From an uncultured Phocaeicola sp. (GTDB lineage: Bacteria > Bacteroidota > Bacteroidia > Bacteroidales > Bacteroidaceae): a stretch of 64,000 bases of DNA. The DNA lies in the NCBI GenBank assembly GCA_947581855.1, contig CANPVZ010000019.1, positions 18,159 through 82,158 of the forward strand, read 5' to 3'. The notes below the pieces were generated by a model. It was not told the origin of the DNA. It saw nothing but the letters and a program-made list of their open reading frames with translations, and ran no database searches. This document shows positions 39,226 through 49,464 of the stretch, in pieces; the stretch's first letter is position 1; each line of letters begins with the position of its first letter. The position numbers and the translations under genes were made by a program.

Positions 39226-39433
39226 GTATATTTAAATGCAGACTAACGCCTATTAACCCACATGTTTATTTTCAACAGTCTATTATTGAAGCAGTTGCAT
39301 CTGTATAAAAGGAACAAGTGTACGTAAGCAATATATAAAATAAAAACATAAAAAAGTATCCGCGTTGATATGCGATAATCTGCGTTTAAAACCGCAACCA
39401 TTCGCATTCATTTGCGGCCAAATGAAAACGAAT
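39226..39433 (+). other. thiE-thiG spacer with inverted-repeat remnants
   Basis: The 208-base spacer contains a patch (39356-39420) of repeated TGCG words (TCTGCGTTT, ACCGCAACC, ATTTGCGGC) that looks like a worn intergenic repeat of a type common in Bacteroides. No gene or terminator is supported. thiG translation probably begins at 39434. Confidence 0.4.
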
Positions 39434-41934
<2,501 letters not shown>

Positions 41935-41947
41935 CAATAGAACAATT

Positions 41948-42490
41948 ATGAATACAAGTAACATCACACTGAGCGAAGCTACTCCGGAAGATGCGGAAAT
42001 GGTTTTCAAAGCCATCCATGCACATCGGGATGATCTGAGGATCTGGTTACCATTTGTCGACCAATTAAAAACAGTGGAAGACGAACGGATGTTTCTGACT
42101 TCTATCTGCGAAATGCCGGAGAAAACCCGCAATACAGTATACATCATTAAAGTGGAAGATAATTTTGCGGGATTAGTGGGATATGTCAACAGCGACTTTG
42201 TAAATCATCGTACAGAGATAGGTTATTGGCTCCTTCCCGAGTTTCGCGGAAAGGGTGTGATGACCTACTGTGTCAAATATGTTTGCCGGATAGCCGTAAA
42301 TGAACGAGGTATGCACCGGATACAAATACGGTGTGCTACGGAAAATATTCCCAGCAATCATATACCTCTTCGGCTAGGCTTCGAGTTAGAAGGAACCGAA
42401 CGTGACGGAGAGCTGCTAACAGGCAACCGATATACTGATATCAATATATATAGTATATTGGAAGAAGATGTGAGGAACTGGTCGGAATAG
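41948..42490 (+). CDS. GNAT family N-acetyltransferase
   Basis: A 180-residue acetyltransferase of the RimJ/RimL-like branch. Visible pieces: the N-terminal LSEATPEDAEMVFKAIHAHR, VEDNFAGLVGYVN in motif A, the acetyl-CoA phrase GYWLLPEFRGKGVMT and RIQIRCATENIPSNHI, then FELEGTERDGELLTGNRY. The substrate cannot be read. It lies 13 bases after thiC and 15 bases before the HEAT-like gene, so it is co-transcribed with thiamin genes, although it has no known thiamin role. Confidence 0.85.
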   Translation: MNTSNITLSEATPEDAEMVFKAIHAHRDDLRIWLPFVDQLKTVEDERMFLTSICEMPEKTRNTVYIIKVEDNFAGLVGYVNSDFVNHRTEIGYWLLPEFRGKGVMTYCVKYVCRIAVNERGMHRIQIRCATENIPSNHIPLRLGFELEGTERDGELLTGNRYTDINIYSILEEDVRNWSE

Positions 42491-42505
42491 CAAGAAAATA
42501 AACAC

Positions 42506-43030
42506 ATGGAAGATTTCAGGAAAGTACTCGAAGGAAATATTGGAAGGAAACATATAGATTGGATTGTGGAGCAGGTGACAGACTCACCTGCCCGCTTTGA
42601 CGAACTTTATGCCTTAATGGACGATGAAGATATACAGACTGCCTGGCATGCAACTTGGGCATGTGAGAAACTGAGCATTAAACAACCTTCTCTATATATA
42701 AATAAGGTGGACGAACTAATGCAACGAGCTATGCAATGCCTTCATGGAGGAACAAGACGTTTACTACTAAACATCCTGCTTCATCTGCCTGTTAAAAAGC
42801 CTATCAACGTAGAATTTCTCGATTTCTGCCTGCACAGAATGCTTTCTTCCTCAGAAACGGCAAGCGGACAAGCCGTCTGCATGAAACTTGCTTACGCTGT
42901 CGGCCGGAAAGAACCGGAATTATTGGGAGAATTACAAGCTTATCTTGAAAATATGGAACCTGAATATTATACGGCAGCCGTACAATGCGCACGCAACCAT
43001 ATTTTAAAACAAATACGAAAAGAAAAATAA
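42506..43030 (+). CDS. HEAT-like helical protein of unknown function
   Basis: A 174-residue all-helical cytosolic protein. Internal periodicity of about 35-40 residues (RFDELYALMDDEDIQTAWHA, RLLLNILLHLPVKKP, ELLGELQAYLENMEPEYYTA) suggests HEAT-type helical repeats, a protein-interaction fold. No catalytic motif is visible. It sits between the GNAT gene and thiH with 15- and 29-base gaps, in the same direction. It is found in the same place in other Bacteroidales by memory of this operon, but I am not sure of this. Confidence 0.65.
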   Translation: MEDFRKVLEGNIGRKHIDWIVEQVTDSPARFDELYALMDDEDIQTAWHATWACEKLSIKQPSLYINKVDELMQRAMQCLHGGTRRLLLNILLHLPVKKPINVEFLDFCLHRMLSSSETASGQAVCMKLAYAVGRKEPELLGELQAYLENMEPEYYTAAVQCARNHILKQIRKEK

Positions 43031-43059
43031 TAAAATTATATTTTTAATTGAAATACAAT

Positions 43060-44178
43060 ATGTTTTCAGAAGAATTAGAAAAAATATCATGGGATGAGAC
43101 GACAAAAGCCATCTATTCCAAAACGGATGGAGACGTACGCCGTGCTTTGAGTAAAGAGCGTTGCAATGTTGATGATTTTATGGCACTTATCTCACCTGCT
43201 GCCACACCTTACATTGAAACAATGGCTCGTTTGAGTCAAAAATATACCCTAGAAAGGTTTGGTAAAACCATTTCCATGTTCGTACCTTTATATATAACCA
43301 ACTCATGCACTAATTCTTGCGTTTACTGTGGTTTTCATATCAGTAATCCGATGAAGCGGACAATTTTGACGGAAGAAGAGATGGTGAATGAATATAAAGC
43401 TATTAAAAAGCTAGCGCCGTTCGAAAATCTGCTGATTGTTACCGGTGAAAATCCAGCCAAGGCAGGAGTTCCTTATATAGCCCGTGCACTCGATTTGGCG
43501 AAACCATATTTCAGTAATCTGAAAATAGAAGTTATGCCTCTGAGCACGGAAGAATATAAAGAACTTACCAACCACGGATTAAACGGGGTAATCTGTTTCC
43601 AAGAAACTTATAACAAAGCTAATTACAACATCTATCATCCGCGTGGAATGAAATCAAAATTCGAGTGGCGTGTCAACGCTTTTGACCGTATGGGACAAGC
43701 AGGCGTTCATTCTATCGGCATGGGCGTGTTAGTGGGATTGGAAGAATGGCGTACCGACATTACCATGATGGCTTACCATCTGCGTTACCTGCAAAAACAT
43801 TATTGGAAGACTAAATACAGTGTCAACTTTCCACGTATGCGCCCCTCCGAAAACGGTGGTTTTCAACCGAATGTAATTATGAACGATCGCGAATTAGCTC
43901 AAGTAACATTTGCTATGCGCATATTCGACCATGATGTGGATATATCCTACTCTACCCGCGAAAGCGCTGAGTTTCGAGACCATATGGCTACATTAGGAGT
44001 TACGACGATGAGTGCTGAAAGCAAAACCGAACCGGGTGGATATTACAGCTATCCACAAACATTAGAGCAGTTCCACGTAAGCGACGAACGTACAGCTAAA
44101 CAGGTTTGGCACGATTTGCAAACATTGGGACGCGAACCGGTATGGAAAGACTGGGATGCATCTTTCGACCATAAATAG
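43060..44178 (+). CDS. thiH: 2-Iminoacetate synthase ThiH
   Basis: A 372-residue radical-SAM enzyme that cleaves tyrosine to dehydroglycine for the thiazole. The cluster cysteines are Cys83, Cys87 and Cys90 (SCTNSCVYCGF). The start is the ATG at 43060; the TTG at 43048 is in frame but not conserved. Motifs VTGENPAKAG, YHPRGMKSKFEWR and SVNFPRMRPSENG are typical ThiH. It follows the GNAT/HEAT pair and precedes the ThiF-like gene after a gap that contains a large hairpin. Confidence 0.95.
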   Translation: MFSEELEKISWDETTKAIYSKTDGDVRRALSKERCNVDDFMALISPAATPYIETMARLSQKYTLERFGKTISMFVPLYITNSCTNSCVYCGFHISNPMKRTILTEEEMVNEYKAIKKLAPFENLLIVTGENPAKAGVPYIARALDLAKPYFSNLKIEVMPLSTEEYKELTNHGLNGVICFQETYNKANYNIYHPRGMKSKFEWRVNAFDRMGQAGVHSIGMGVLVGLEEWRTDITMMAYHLRYLQKHYWKTKYSVNFPRMRPSENGGFQPNVIMNDRELAQVTFAMRIFDHDVDISYSTRESAEFRDHMATLGVTTMSAESKTEPGGYYSYPQTLEQFHVSDERTAKQVWHDLQTLGREPVWKDWDASFDHK

Positions 44179-44216
44179 CTTTTCACGAGTTTATTATCAT
44201 TATCTGTCCAACCGAT

Positions 44217-44272
44217 CTTTTACGACTGCCAAACTTGCTTATAATTAGATTCATGTTTGACAGTCGTAAGAG
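44217..44272 (+). repeat. Long inverted repeat between thiH and thiF-like gene
   Basis: Arms of 18 bases, 44217-44234 and 44255-44272, match at 16 of 18 positions around a 20-base loop. There is no T tract on the plus strand, so it is not a standard terminator; it may be an mRNA-stability or processing hairpin in the thi transcript. Confidence 0.6.
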
Positions 44273-44290
44273 AATAAAAGCATCATATAC

Positions 44291-45001
44291 ATGGAAACAA
44301 ACAATGGAGAAAGATACGAAAGACAGTGCATTCTGTCGGAAATTGGTCCCGAGGGACAAGATAAACTGAGAAAAGCAAAGGTATTACTAGTGGGTGTAGG
44401 AGGCTTAGGCTCTCCTATATCTCTCTACTTAACAGGAGCCGGCATCGGAACCTTAGGCTTGATAGATGATGATATTATCAGCACGAGTAATTTACAACGC
44501 CAGATTCTTTATACGGAAGAAGAAGTAGGTTTATCCAAAGTGAGACAAGCAAAGAAAAAGTTGCAAGCCTTAAATTCGGACGTCTGTATCGAAGCGTATC
44601 CGTTTAAACTGACACCGGAAAATGCCGATGAACTAATCGAAACGTATGACATTATAGTAGATGGATGTGACAATTTCACTACACGTTACTTAATAAACGA
44701 CACTTGTTTGAAAAAGAATAAGATTTATGTCTATGGAGCCATCCGTGCATTCGACGGGCAAGTATCCGTATTTAATTACCCCGGCAGTCACAGCACCTAC
44801 CGCAGTATTTATCCCAATGAGGAGGAGATTTTAAACATGCCCCATCCCCCGAAAGGAGTAATAGGAATTACTCCGGGAATTATTGGTTGCGTAGAAGCTA
44901 CAGAAGTAATAAAAATCATCTGTAATTTTGGAGAAATCCTTTCTGACAAACTTTGGACCATAAATTTAAAGAATATGCAGACAGAAATAATTTCTCTCTA
45001 A
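44291..45001 (+). CDS. ThiF/MoeB-like adenylyltransferase
   Basis: A 236-residue E1-like enzyme with a Rossmann nucleotide-binding motif GVGGLGS (35-41), the acidic LIDDDIISTSNLQRQ (58-72) with the ATP-contacting Arg70 and Gln71, and the phrase VDGCDNFTTRY. In the operon it is the likely activator of ThiS. The four zinc cysteines usual in MoeB/ThiF (two CxxC pairs) are missing: where they are expected the sequence reads GVIGITPGIIGCVEATE. It is preceded by an inverted repeat and followed after 51 bases by the TenI-like gene. Confidence 0.88.
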   Translation: METNNGERYERQCILSEIGPEGQDKLRKAKVLLVGVGGLGSPISLYLTGAGIGTLGLIDDDIISTSNLQRQILYTEEEVGLSKVRQAKKKLQALNSDVCIEAYPFKLTPENADELIETYDIIVDGCDNFTTRYLINDTCLKKNKIYVYGAIRAFDGQVSVFNYPGSHSTYRSIYPNEEEILNMPHPPKGVIGITPGIIGCVEATEVIKIICNFGEILSDKLWTINLKNMQTEIISL

Positions 45002-45026
45002 TCATATCTATTCTATGTTTTTTCAC

Positions 45027-45034
45027 TACTTTTG
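45027..45034 (+). promoter_or_regulatory. -7 element before the TenI-like gene
   Basis: TACTTTTG at 45027-45034 is a perfect TAnnTTTG, 19 bases from the start codon. It suggests a separate internal promoter for this last gene of the thiamin group, although no clear -33 element was seen. Confidence 0.55.
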
Positions 45035-45052
45035 CAACAAATTCGACTGTTT

Positions 45053-45661
45053 ATGAAATTAATTGTGATTACAACTCCGACTTTCTTTATAGAAGAGGAT
45101 AAAATATTAACCACATTATTTGAAGAAGGACTTGATTATCTTCATTTACGCAAGCCGGATACAGCTCCCATGTTTTCAGAACGCCTTCTGACATTAATCC
45201 CGGGACAGTACCATAAAAGAATCGTAACACACGATCATTTCTATTTGAAAGAAGAATTTAATCTGATGGGAATCCATCTCAATCACCGGAATCCGAACCC
45301 ACCCGAAAACTACAGAGGACATATAAGCTGCTCATGTCATTCTATTGAAGAAGTAAAAAAACGGAAAGGTCCATGCAATTATGTTTTTATGAGCCCTGTT
45401 TTCAACAGCATCTCCAAACAGAATTATCTATCTACCTATTCTGCCGAAGACATCCGTAAAGCTGCAAAAGAAAACATTATTGATAAAAAAGTAATCGCTT
45501 TGGGAGGTATCAACGATCAAACTATACCACTCATAAAAGATTATGGTTTCGGGGGTGCAGCTATATTGGGAGATTTATGGAACCGATTTGACATGCGAAT
45601 TAATTGGGATTACAAAGAATTGATAAACCACTTTCGTAAATTAAAAAAACTCGCTGATTAA
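45053..45661 (+). CDS. Thiamin phosphate synthase-like protein (TenI-like)
   Basis: A 202-residue TIM-barrel protein of the ThiE/TenI superfamily. The first ATG in frame is 45032, but MKLIVITTP at 45053 is the family-like start and a -7 element (45027-45034) lies upstream. It retains LHLRKPDTAP and MSPVFNSISKQNY and VIALGGINDQ. The ThiE metal-binding pattern is weaker here (RIVTHDHFYLKEEFNLMGIHL), so it is better read as TenI, a thiazole tautomerase, or a second ThiE. Low sequence evidence on the reaction. Confidence 0.75.
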   Translation: MKLIVITTPTFFIEEDKILTTLFEEGLDYLHLRKPDTAPMFSERLLTLIPGQYHKRIVTHDHFYLKEEFNLMGIHLNHRNPNPPENYRGHISCSCHSIEEVKKRKGPCNYVFMSPVFNSISKQNYLSTYSAEDIRKAAKENIIDKKVIALGGINDQTIPLIKDYGFGGAAILGDLWNRFDMRINWDYKELINHFRKLKKLAD

Positions 45662-45713
45662 AGTTAAAAATAATTTTTCCAATCACATTTCTTAAAATAT
45701 AACGAAGATTTCA

Positions 45714-45721
45714 TACCTTTG
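45714..45721 (+). promoter_or_regulatory. prs promoter -7 element
   Basis: TACCTTTG at 45714-45721 is a perfect TAnnTTTG, 40 bases before the prs start; no clear -33 element was found. Confidence 0.55.
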
Positions 45722-45761
45722 CAACAAAATTAAACAAATAGATAAATTCTATTACAAAAAC

Positions 45762-46700
45762 ATGAGCGAAAAAGCACCTTTTATGGTATTCTCAGGAACA
45801 AATTCGAGATACCTTGCAGAAAAGATTTGCACAAGTCTTCAGTGCGAATTAGGAAACATGAACATAATGCATTTTGCAGACGGCGAATTTGCCGTTTCTT
45901 ATGAAGAGTCTATTCGTGGTCGTGACGTTTTTTTAGTTCAATCCACTTTCCCCAATTCCGATAACTTAATGGAACTTTTATTAATGGTTGACGCTGCAAA
46001 AAGAGCATCCGCCAAAAGTATTGTTGCTGTTATCCCGTACTTCGGATGGGCTCGTCAGGACAGAAAAGACAAGCCTCGTGTGTCTATAGGAGCAAAGTTA
46101 GTAGCCGATTTATTAAGTGTTGCCGGCATTGATCGGTTAATCACAATGGATTTACATGCCGATCAGATTCAAGGTTTCTTTGATGTTCCGGTTGACCACC
46201 TTTATGCATCAGCTGTATTCATTCCTTATATTCAATCTTTAAACCTAGATAATCTAGTGATAGCAACCCCTGACGTTGGAGGTTCTAAAAGAGCAAGCAC
46301 CTACTCAAAATATTTAGGAGTTCCATTGGTATTGTGTAATAAATCCCGTGTTAAAGCCAACGAAGTAGCTTCTATGCAGATTATAGGTGACGTAAAAAAT
46401 AAGAATGTTATTTTAGTCGACGACATGGTAGATACAGCAGGCACCATTACCAAAGCCGCAGATATCATGAAAGAAGCTGGTGCTATCTCCGTACGAGCTA
46501 TCGCTACCCATTGTGTGATGTCCGGTCCGGCATCCGAACGGGTTCAAAATTCGGACTTGGAAGAAATTGTATTTACTGACAGCATTCCATATTCCAATCG
46601 TTGCGCAAAGGTCAAACAACTTACTATAGCCGATCTTTTTGCAGAAACCATTCGCCGCGTCATGAGTAACGAATCTATCAGTTCCCAATATATCATTTAA
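45762..46700 (+). CDS. prs: Ribose-phosphate pyrophosphokinase
   Basis: A 312-residue enzyme making PRPP from ribose 5-phosphate and ATP. The PRPP-binding loop is VDDMVDTAGTI, the ATP/flexible-loop phrase is GWARQDRKDKPR, and the metal-binding MDLHADQIQGFF is present. It is a normal class I synthetase. The gene stands alone downstream of the thiamin group; PRPP feeds nucleotides and the AIR used by ThiC, but the neighbouring position alone does not prove a link. Confidence 0.97.
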   Translation: MSEKAPFMVFSGTNSRYLAEKICTSLQCELGNMNIMHFADGEFAVSYEESIRGRDVFLVQSTFPNSDNLMELLLMVDAAKRASAKSIVAVIPYFGWARQDRKDKPRVSIGAKLVADLLSVAGIDRLITMDLHADQIQGFFDVPVDHLYASAVFIPYIQSLNLDNLVIATPDVGGSKRASTYSKYLGVPLVLCNKSRVKANEVASMQIIGDVKNKNVILVDDMVDTAGTITKAADIMKEAGAISVRAIATHCVMSGPASERVQNSDLEEIVFTDSIPYSNRCAKVKQLTIADLFAETIRRVMSNESISSQYII

Positions 46701-46786
46701 CAAAATTACAATTTATAGTAAGATGCTCTGCCAAGAGCAAAACACGGATTAACACCGGGTATTTAGTAAATGCCCCTACTTTAAGA

Positions 46787-46863
46787 TACTAAAAAGCCAA
46801 CTAATTCATACTCAAAGTATAGCGGATTAGTTGGCTAATTTTATAGTATTTCCTGAATGTCCC
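46787..46863 (-). repeat. Insertion-element leader with hairpin, copy 2
   Basis: The hairpin arms AGCCAACTAATTC (46795-46807) and GATTAGTTGGCT (46825-46836) and the end stretch TTTCCTGAATGTCCC match the copies at 15201 and 50947. No transposase reading frame is attached, so this is a solo element end. Confidence 0.85.
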
Positions 46864-46893
46864 GAAATAAAATACAGAAAAATCACAATAAAA

Positions 46894-46935
46894 ATGGCAT
46901 ATGGGATGATTATAAGCTATAATCTTCATATGCTA
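46894..46935. repeat. Imperfect palindrome flanked by two element ends
   Basis: ATGGCATATGGGATGATTATA and its near-complement TATAATCTTCATATGCTAT form a 42-base palindrome with a short loop. It lies between the two copies of the element end TTTATAGTATTTCCTGAATGT at 46841 and 46967. Confidence 0.6.
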
Positions 46936-47366
46936 TCATATTTTTAGGGACATTTACTGAATATCCCTTTATAGTATTTCCTGAATGTCTCAAGTTAGAC
47001 ATAAAACTTTTGGAGTGCACTTCACCATTGCAAGTTTGTTGGCTTAATTTATTAGCTATAAAATATCCCTAACACAATTTCTGTAAATAGATATATTTTC
47101 TACTAGATATTGTTATCTGCATTTTCATTTACTGAATATCTCTAAGAAATATCAAACGCTATCAATACAAAAATAACCTCTCAAATAAGAAAAAACTCAT
47201 TCACAAATGCTACTATAGGTATTTTCGATATTTACTGATTGTTTCCAATTATATTGAAGAAATATGATATTTTTTCTTTTCTACAAAAATCGGCAAAGAC
47301 CCTTTTTACATCATTTCCCAAAAATATTATAGGAACTTTGAATAGACACTCATTCTATAAAAGTCA

Positions 47367-49376
47367 TTATTCCTGACTATAAGGCAATCTAAACCAGAAA
47401 GTAGAACCAGCCCCAATCTCTGAGTTCACTCCAATTTCTCCTCCTAACATCTTTACTACATTTTGGCAAATACTCAAACCCAAGCCGGTTCCTTGTCGTT
47501 CACCGCTATCAATTTTCACAAACAGTTGGAATATCAACGGCAATTTCTCCTTGGCAATACCACACCCAGTATCTGCCACTTCAAAAAGAATGCTCTGCTT
47601 ATCTAATTTATAAGAAAAATCAATATGCCCTTCCTTGGTATATTTAATTGCATTATCTAATAAATTGATAACAACAAGTGACAATAATTTTACATCAGAT
47701 CTTAAATACAACTTTTTAGCATCCGGATAAAAATGAAGCTGCACTTTCGAGTTCTGATTTTTCATACGTATATTCTGTATAATATCCCCACAAACAGCCT
47801 CTAAATCACAAATTGTGTAATTAAGTTCATACGTTCCGGATTCAAATTGCGAAAGTTGAAAAATATCAGACATTAAATTACTCAAAGCCAAGCTATTTGT
47901 TTCTACAATTGATGCAAAATGCTTCCTTTGATCTTTATTATCTTCATCTACCAATAAATTAGAAAAACCAACAATACTATTCAAAGGAGTCCGGATTTCA
48001 TGGCTCATATGAGAAAGAAAGACAGACTTTAATCTGTCAGAGTTTTCCGCCTTTTCTTTTGCATCTTTCAACTCCTGTTCTATCTGCTTCTGAGAATCAA
48101 TATCAATATTAACTGATAATAGGACCACGTTTTCTTTTTCCGGTTCAAAAACTTGCTGTATCATAAACTGTTTGATCCAACGTTGTTTACCATTTACCCA
48201 AACGCGAATATCTTTTTCATACGGCTCTATTTTCTCTTTATTGGCCTTTAGCAAATACTCATTAAGATCTTGTTTATCTTCAGGCATGATATTTCTCAGT
48301 AATTCAAAAATCGATGCAGGCGTTCCACTATCCTCTATTCCAAAATTACGCAAATATTCAGGAGTGGTCATTCCCTCTTCTTTCAACATATTAAACGAGG
48401 CAAAACCAATATTAGATACAGAGGAAGCAAATGCAATCATATCATAATATGCTCTATTCTGCTTCAATGTTTTATGTATTAATGTATTATCCACCCAAAT
48501 AATAACATAATAATTAATCTCACCCTTTGGATTTTTAATATAATTCACAATAAAACGATAATAGAAGCATTCTTGATGACGGCTACGCACATATGTTCTA
48601 TTTAACAATGCATAATCGTATTTCACCTCACCAGAAACCGGTATACCTTTATGCATTAGTTCTTTAAACTCTGGATTGATACATGGATTATCAAAAATAT
48701 TCAATTTATTAACTGAATCCTCCTTTGATTCTAATCCTAAATAATCTACATATCCATTATTGACTTCTATTATTTTTCCATTTCTATCACATATAGCACA
48801 CCCTACAGGAAGGTTTTCAAATATCGATGAAAACTTCTCATAGGTATTTTTAGCAGAGGTTTCCAGTTCATGTTCTTTACTCATATCATTAACAGAAAGA
48901 AATACATATTCTTCTTTTCCTAATAAGATGTATCTTCCGGAAACGCTCATATTATATAATCCCCTCTCTTTATGCGGAAGCTCAAAATCCATCACAAATT
49001 CTAAGTTATCAAAAGATTTATGTGTATTGAAGGTTTCGCGTATTTTATAACGTATCGGACATAAAGAACAAAAATCATGTTTATTGCATGCATTCATCAA
49101 TGTTGCATATTTACAACACATAATGTCGCCAAAACATTGTTTACGTGAAGGCGCATTAGATTGAAATATACTATAAAAGTTTGTTTTTACGATATGAGAA
49201 TTCTTATCAATTAAAAATAAAAAATCATGGGAAATATCCCACATAGCATTCTCTAAGATATTAACTTGTTCTAATATTTTTTTTCTTTTATGAAGAAACC
49301 ATACAACAACAAGCAAACAAGAAAGCAACAGTATAGGTATACAAAGATAATTATATATTACAGATATGAGTTCCAT
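47367..49376 (-). CDS. Orphan PAS-domain sensor histidine kinase
   Basis: A 669-residue membrane-anchored kinase. The ATG at 49376 is used; the TTG one codon earlier is not. Order: one N-terminal membrane helix (about 8-29), a first PAS domain (about 48-180) carrying a Cys cluster (81, 87, 88, 97, 103, 106), two further PAS domains (about 180-300 and 305-430), then HisKA with the phospho-acceptor His in SHMSHEIRTPLNSIVGF and HATPase motifs NLLDNAIKYT, DTGCGIAKEK and GTGLGLSI. It ends without a receiver domain and no response regulator gene is adjacent. A -7 element TATCTTTG (49400-49407) precedes it. Confidence 0.93.
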   Translation of the reverse strand: MELISVIYNYLCIPILLLSCLLVVVWFLHKRKKILEQVNILENAMWDISHDFLFLIDKNSHIVKTNFYSIFQSNAPSRKQCFGDIMCCKYATLMNACNKHDFCSLCPIRYKIRETFNTHKSFDNLEFVMDFELPHKERGLYNMSVSGRYILLGKEEYVFLSVNDMSKEHELETSAKNTYEKFSSIFENLPVGCAICDRNGKIIEVNNGYVDYLGLESKEDSVNKLNIFDNPCINPEFKELMHKGIPVSGEVKYDYALLNRTYVRSRHQECFYYRFIVNYIKNPKGEINYYVIIWVDNTLIHKTLKQNRAYYDMIAFASSVSNIGFASFNMLKEEGMTTPEYLRNFGIEDSGTPASIFELLRNIMPEDKQDLNEYLLKANKEKIEPYEKDIRVWVNGKQRWIKQFMIQQVFEPEKENVVLLSVNIDIDSQKQIEQELKDAKEKAENSDRLKSVFLSHMSHEIRTPLNSIVGFSNLLVDEDNKDQRKHFASIVETNSLALSNLMSDIFQLSQFESGTYELNYTICDLEAVCGDIIQNIRMKNQNSKVQLHFYPDAKKLYLRSDVKLLSLVVINLLDNAIKYTKEGHIDFSYKLDKQSILFEVADTGCGIAKEKLPLIFQLFVKIDSGERQGTGLGLSICQNVVKMLGGEIGVNSEIGAGSTFWFRLPYSQE

Positions 49377-49399
49377 CAAATATTTTTGTTAGTATTTTA

Positions 49400-49438
49400 C
49401 AAAGATAACCATTTATTGGAATATTATATATATCTTTG
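49400..49438. promoter_or_regulatory. Divergent promoters of the kinase and the TlpA-like lipoprotein
   Basis: Two perfect TATCTTTG elements face away from each other: 49400-49407 on the minus strand for the histidine kinase and 49431-49438 on the plus strand for the lipoprotein. They are 23 bases apart, so the two genes may share control. Confidence 0.65.
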
Positions 49439-49464
49439 TCCCATATTGATTAATTTTATTTTAT

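Larger units (their letters stand above)
46701..47366. other. Insertion-element debris between prs and the histidine kinase
   Basis: The 666-base gap holds copy 2 of the element leader (46787-46863), a second piece of the same end sequence (46968-46990), an imperfect palindrome between them (46894-46935), and a degenerate TTTTGGAGTGCACTTCA segment (47007-47023) related to the palindrome at 50974-51005. The rest, to 47366, is AT-rich with no supported gene. Confidence 0.7.

Noticed and set aside
46722..46739. Terminator after prs
   Set aside because: TGCTCT-AGAGCA forms a short 6-bp stem without a T tract, too weak to call.
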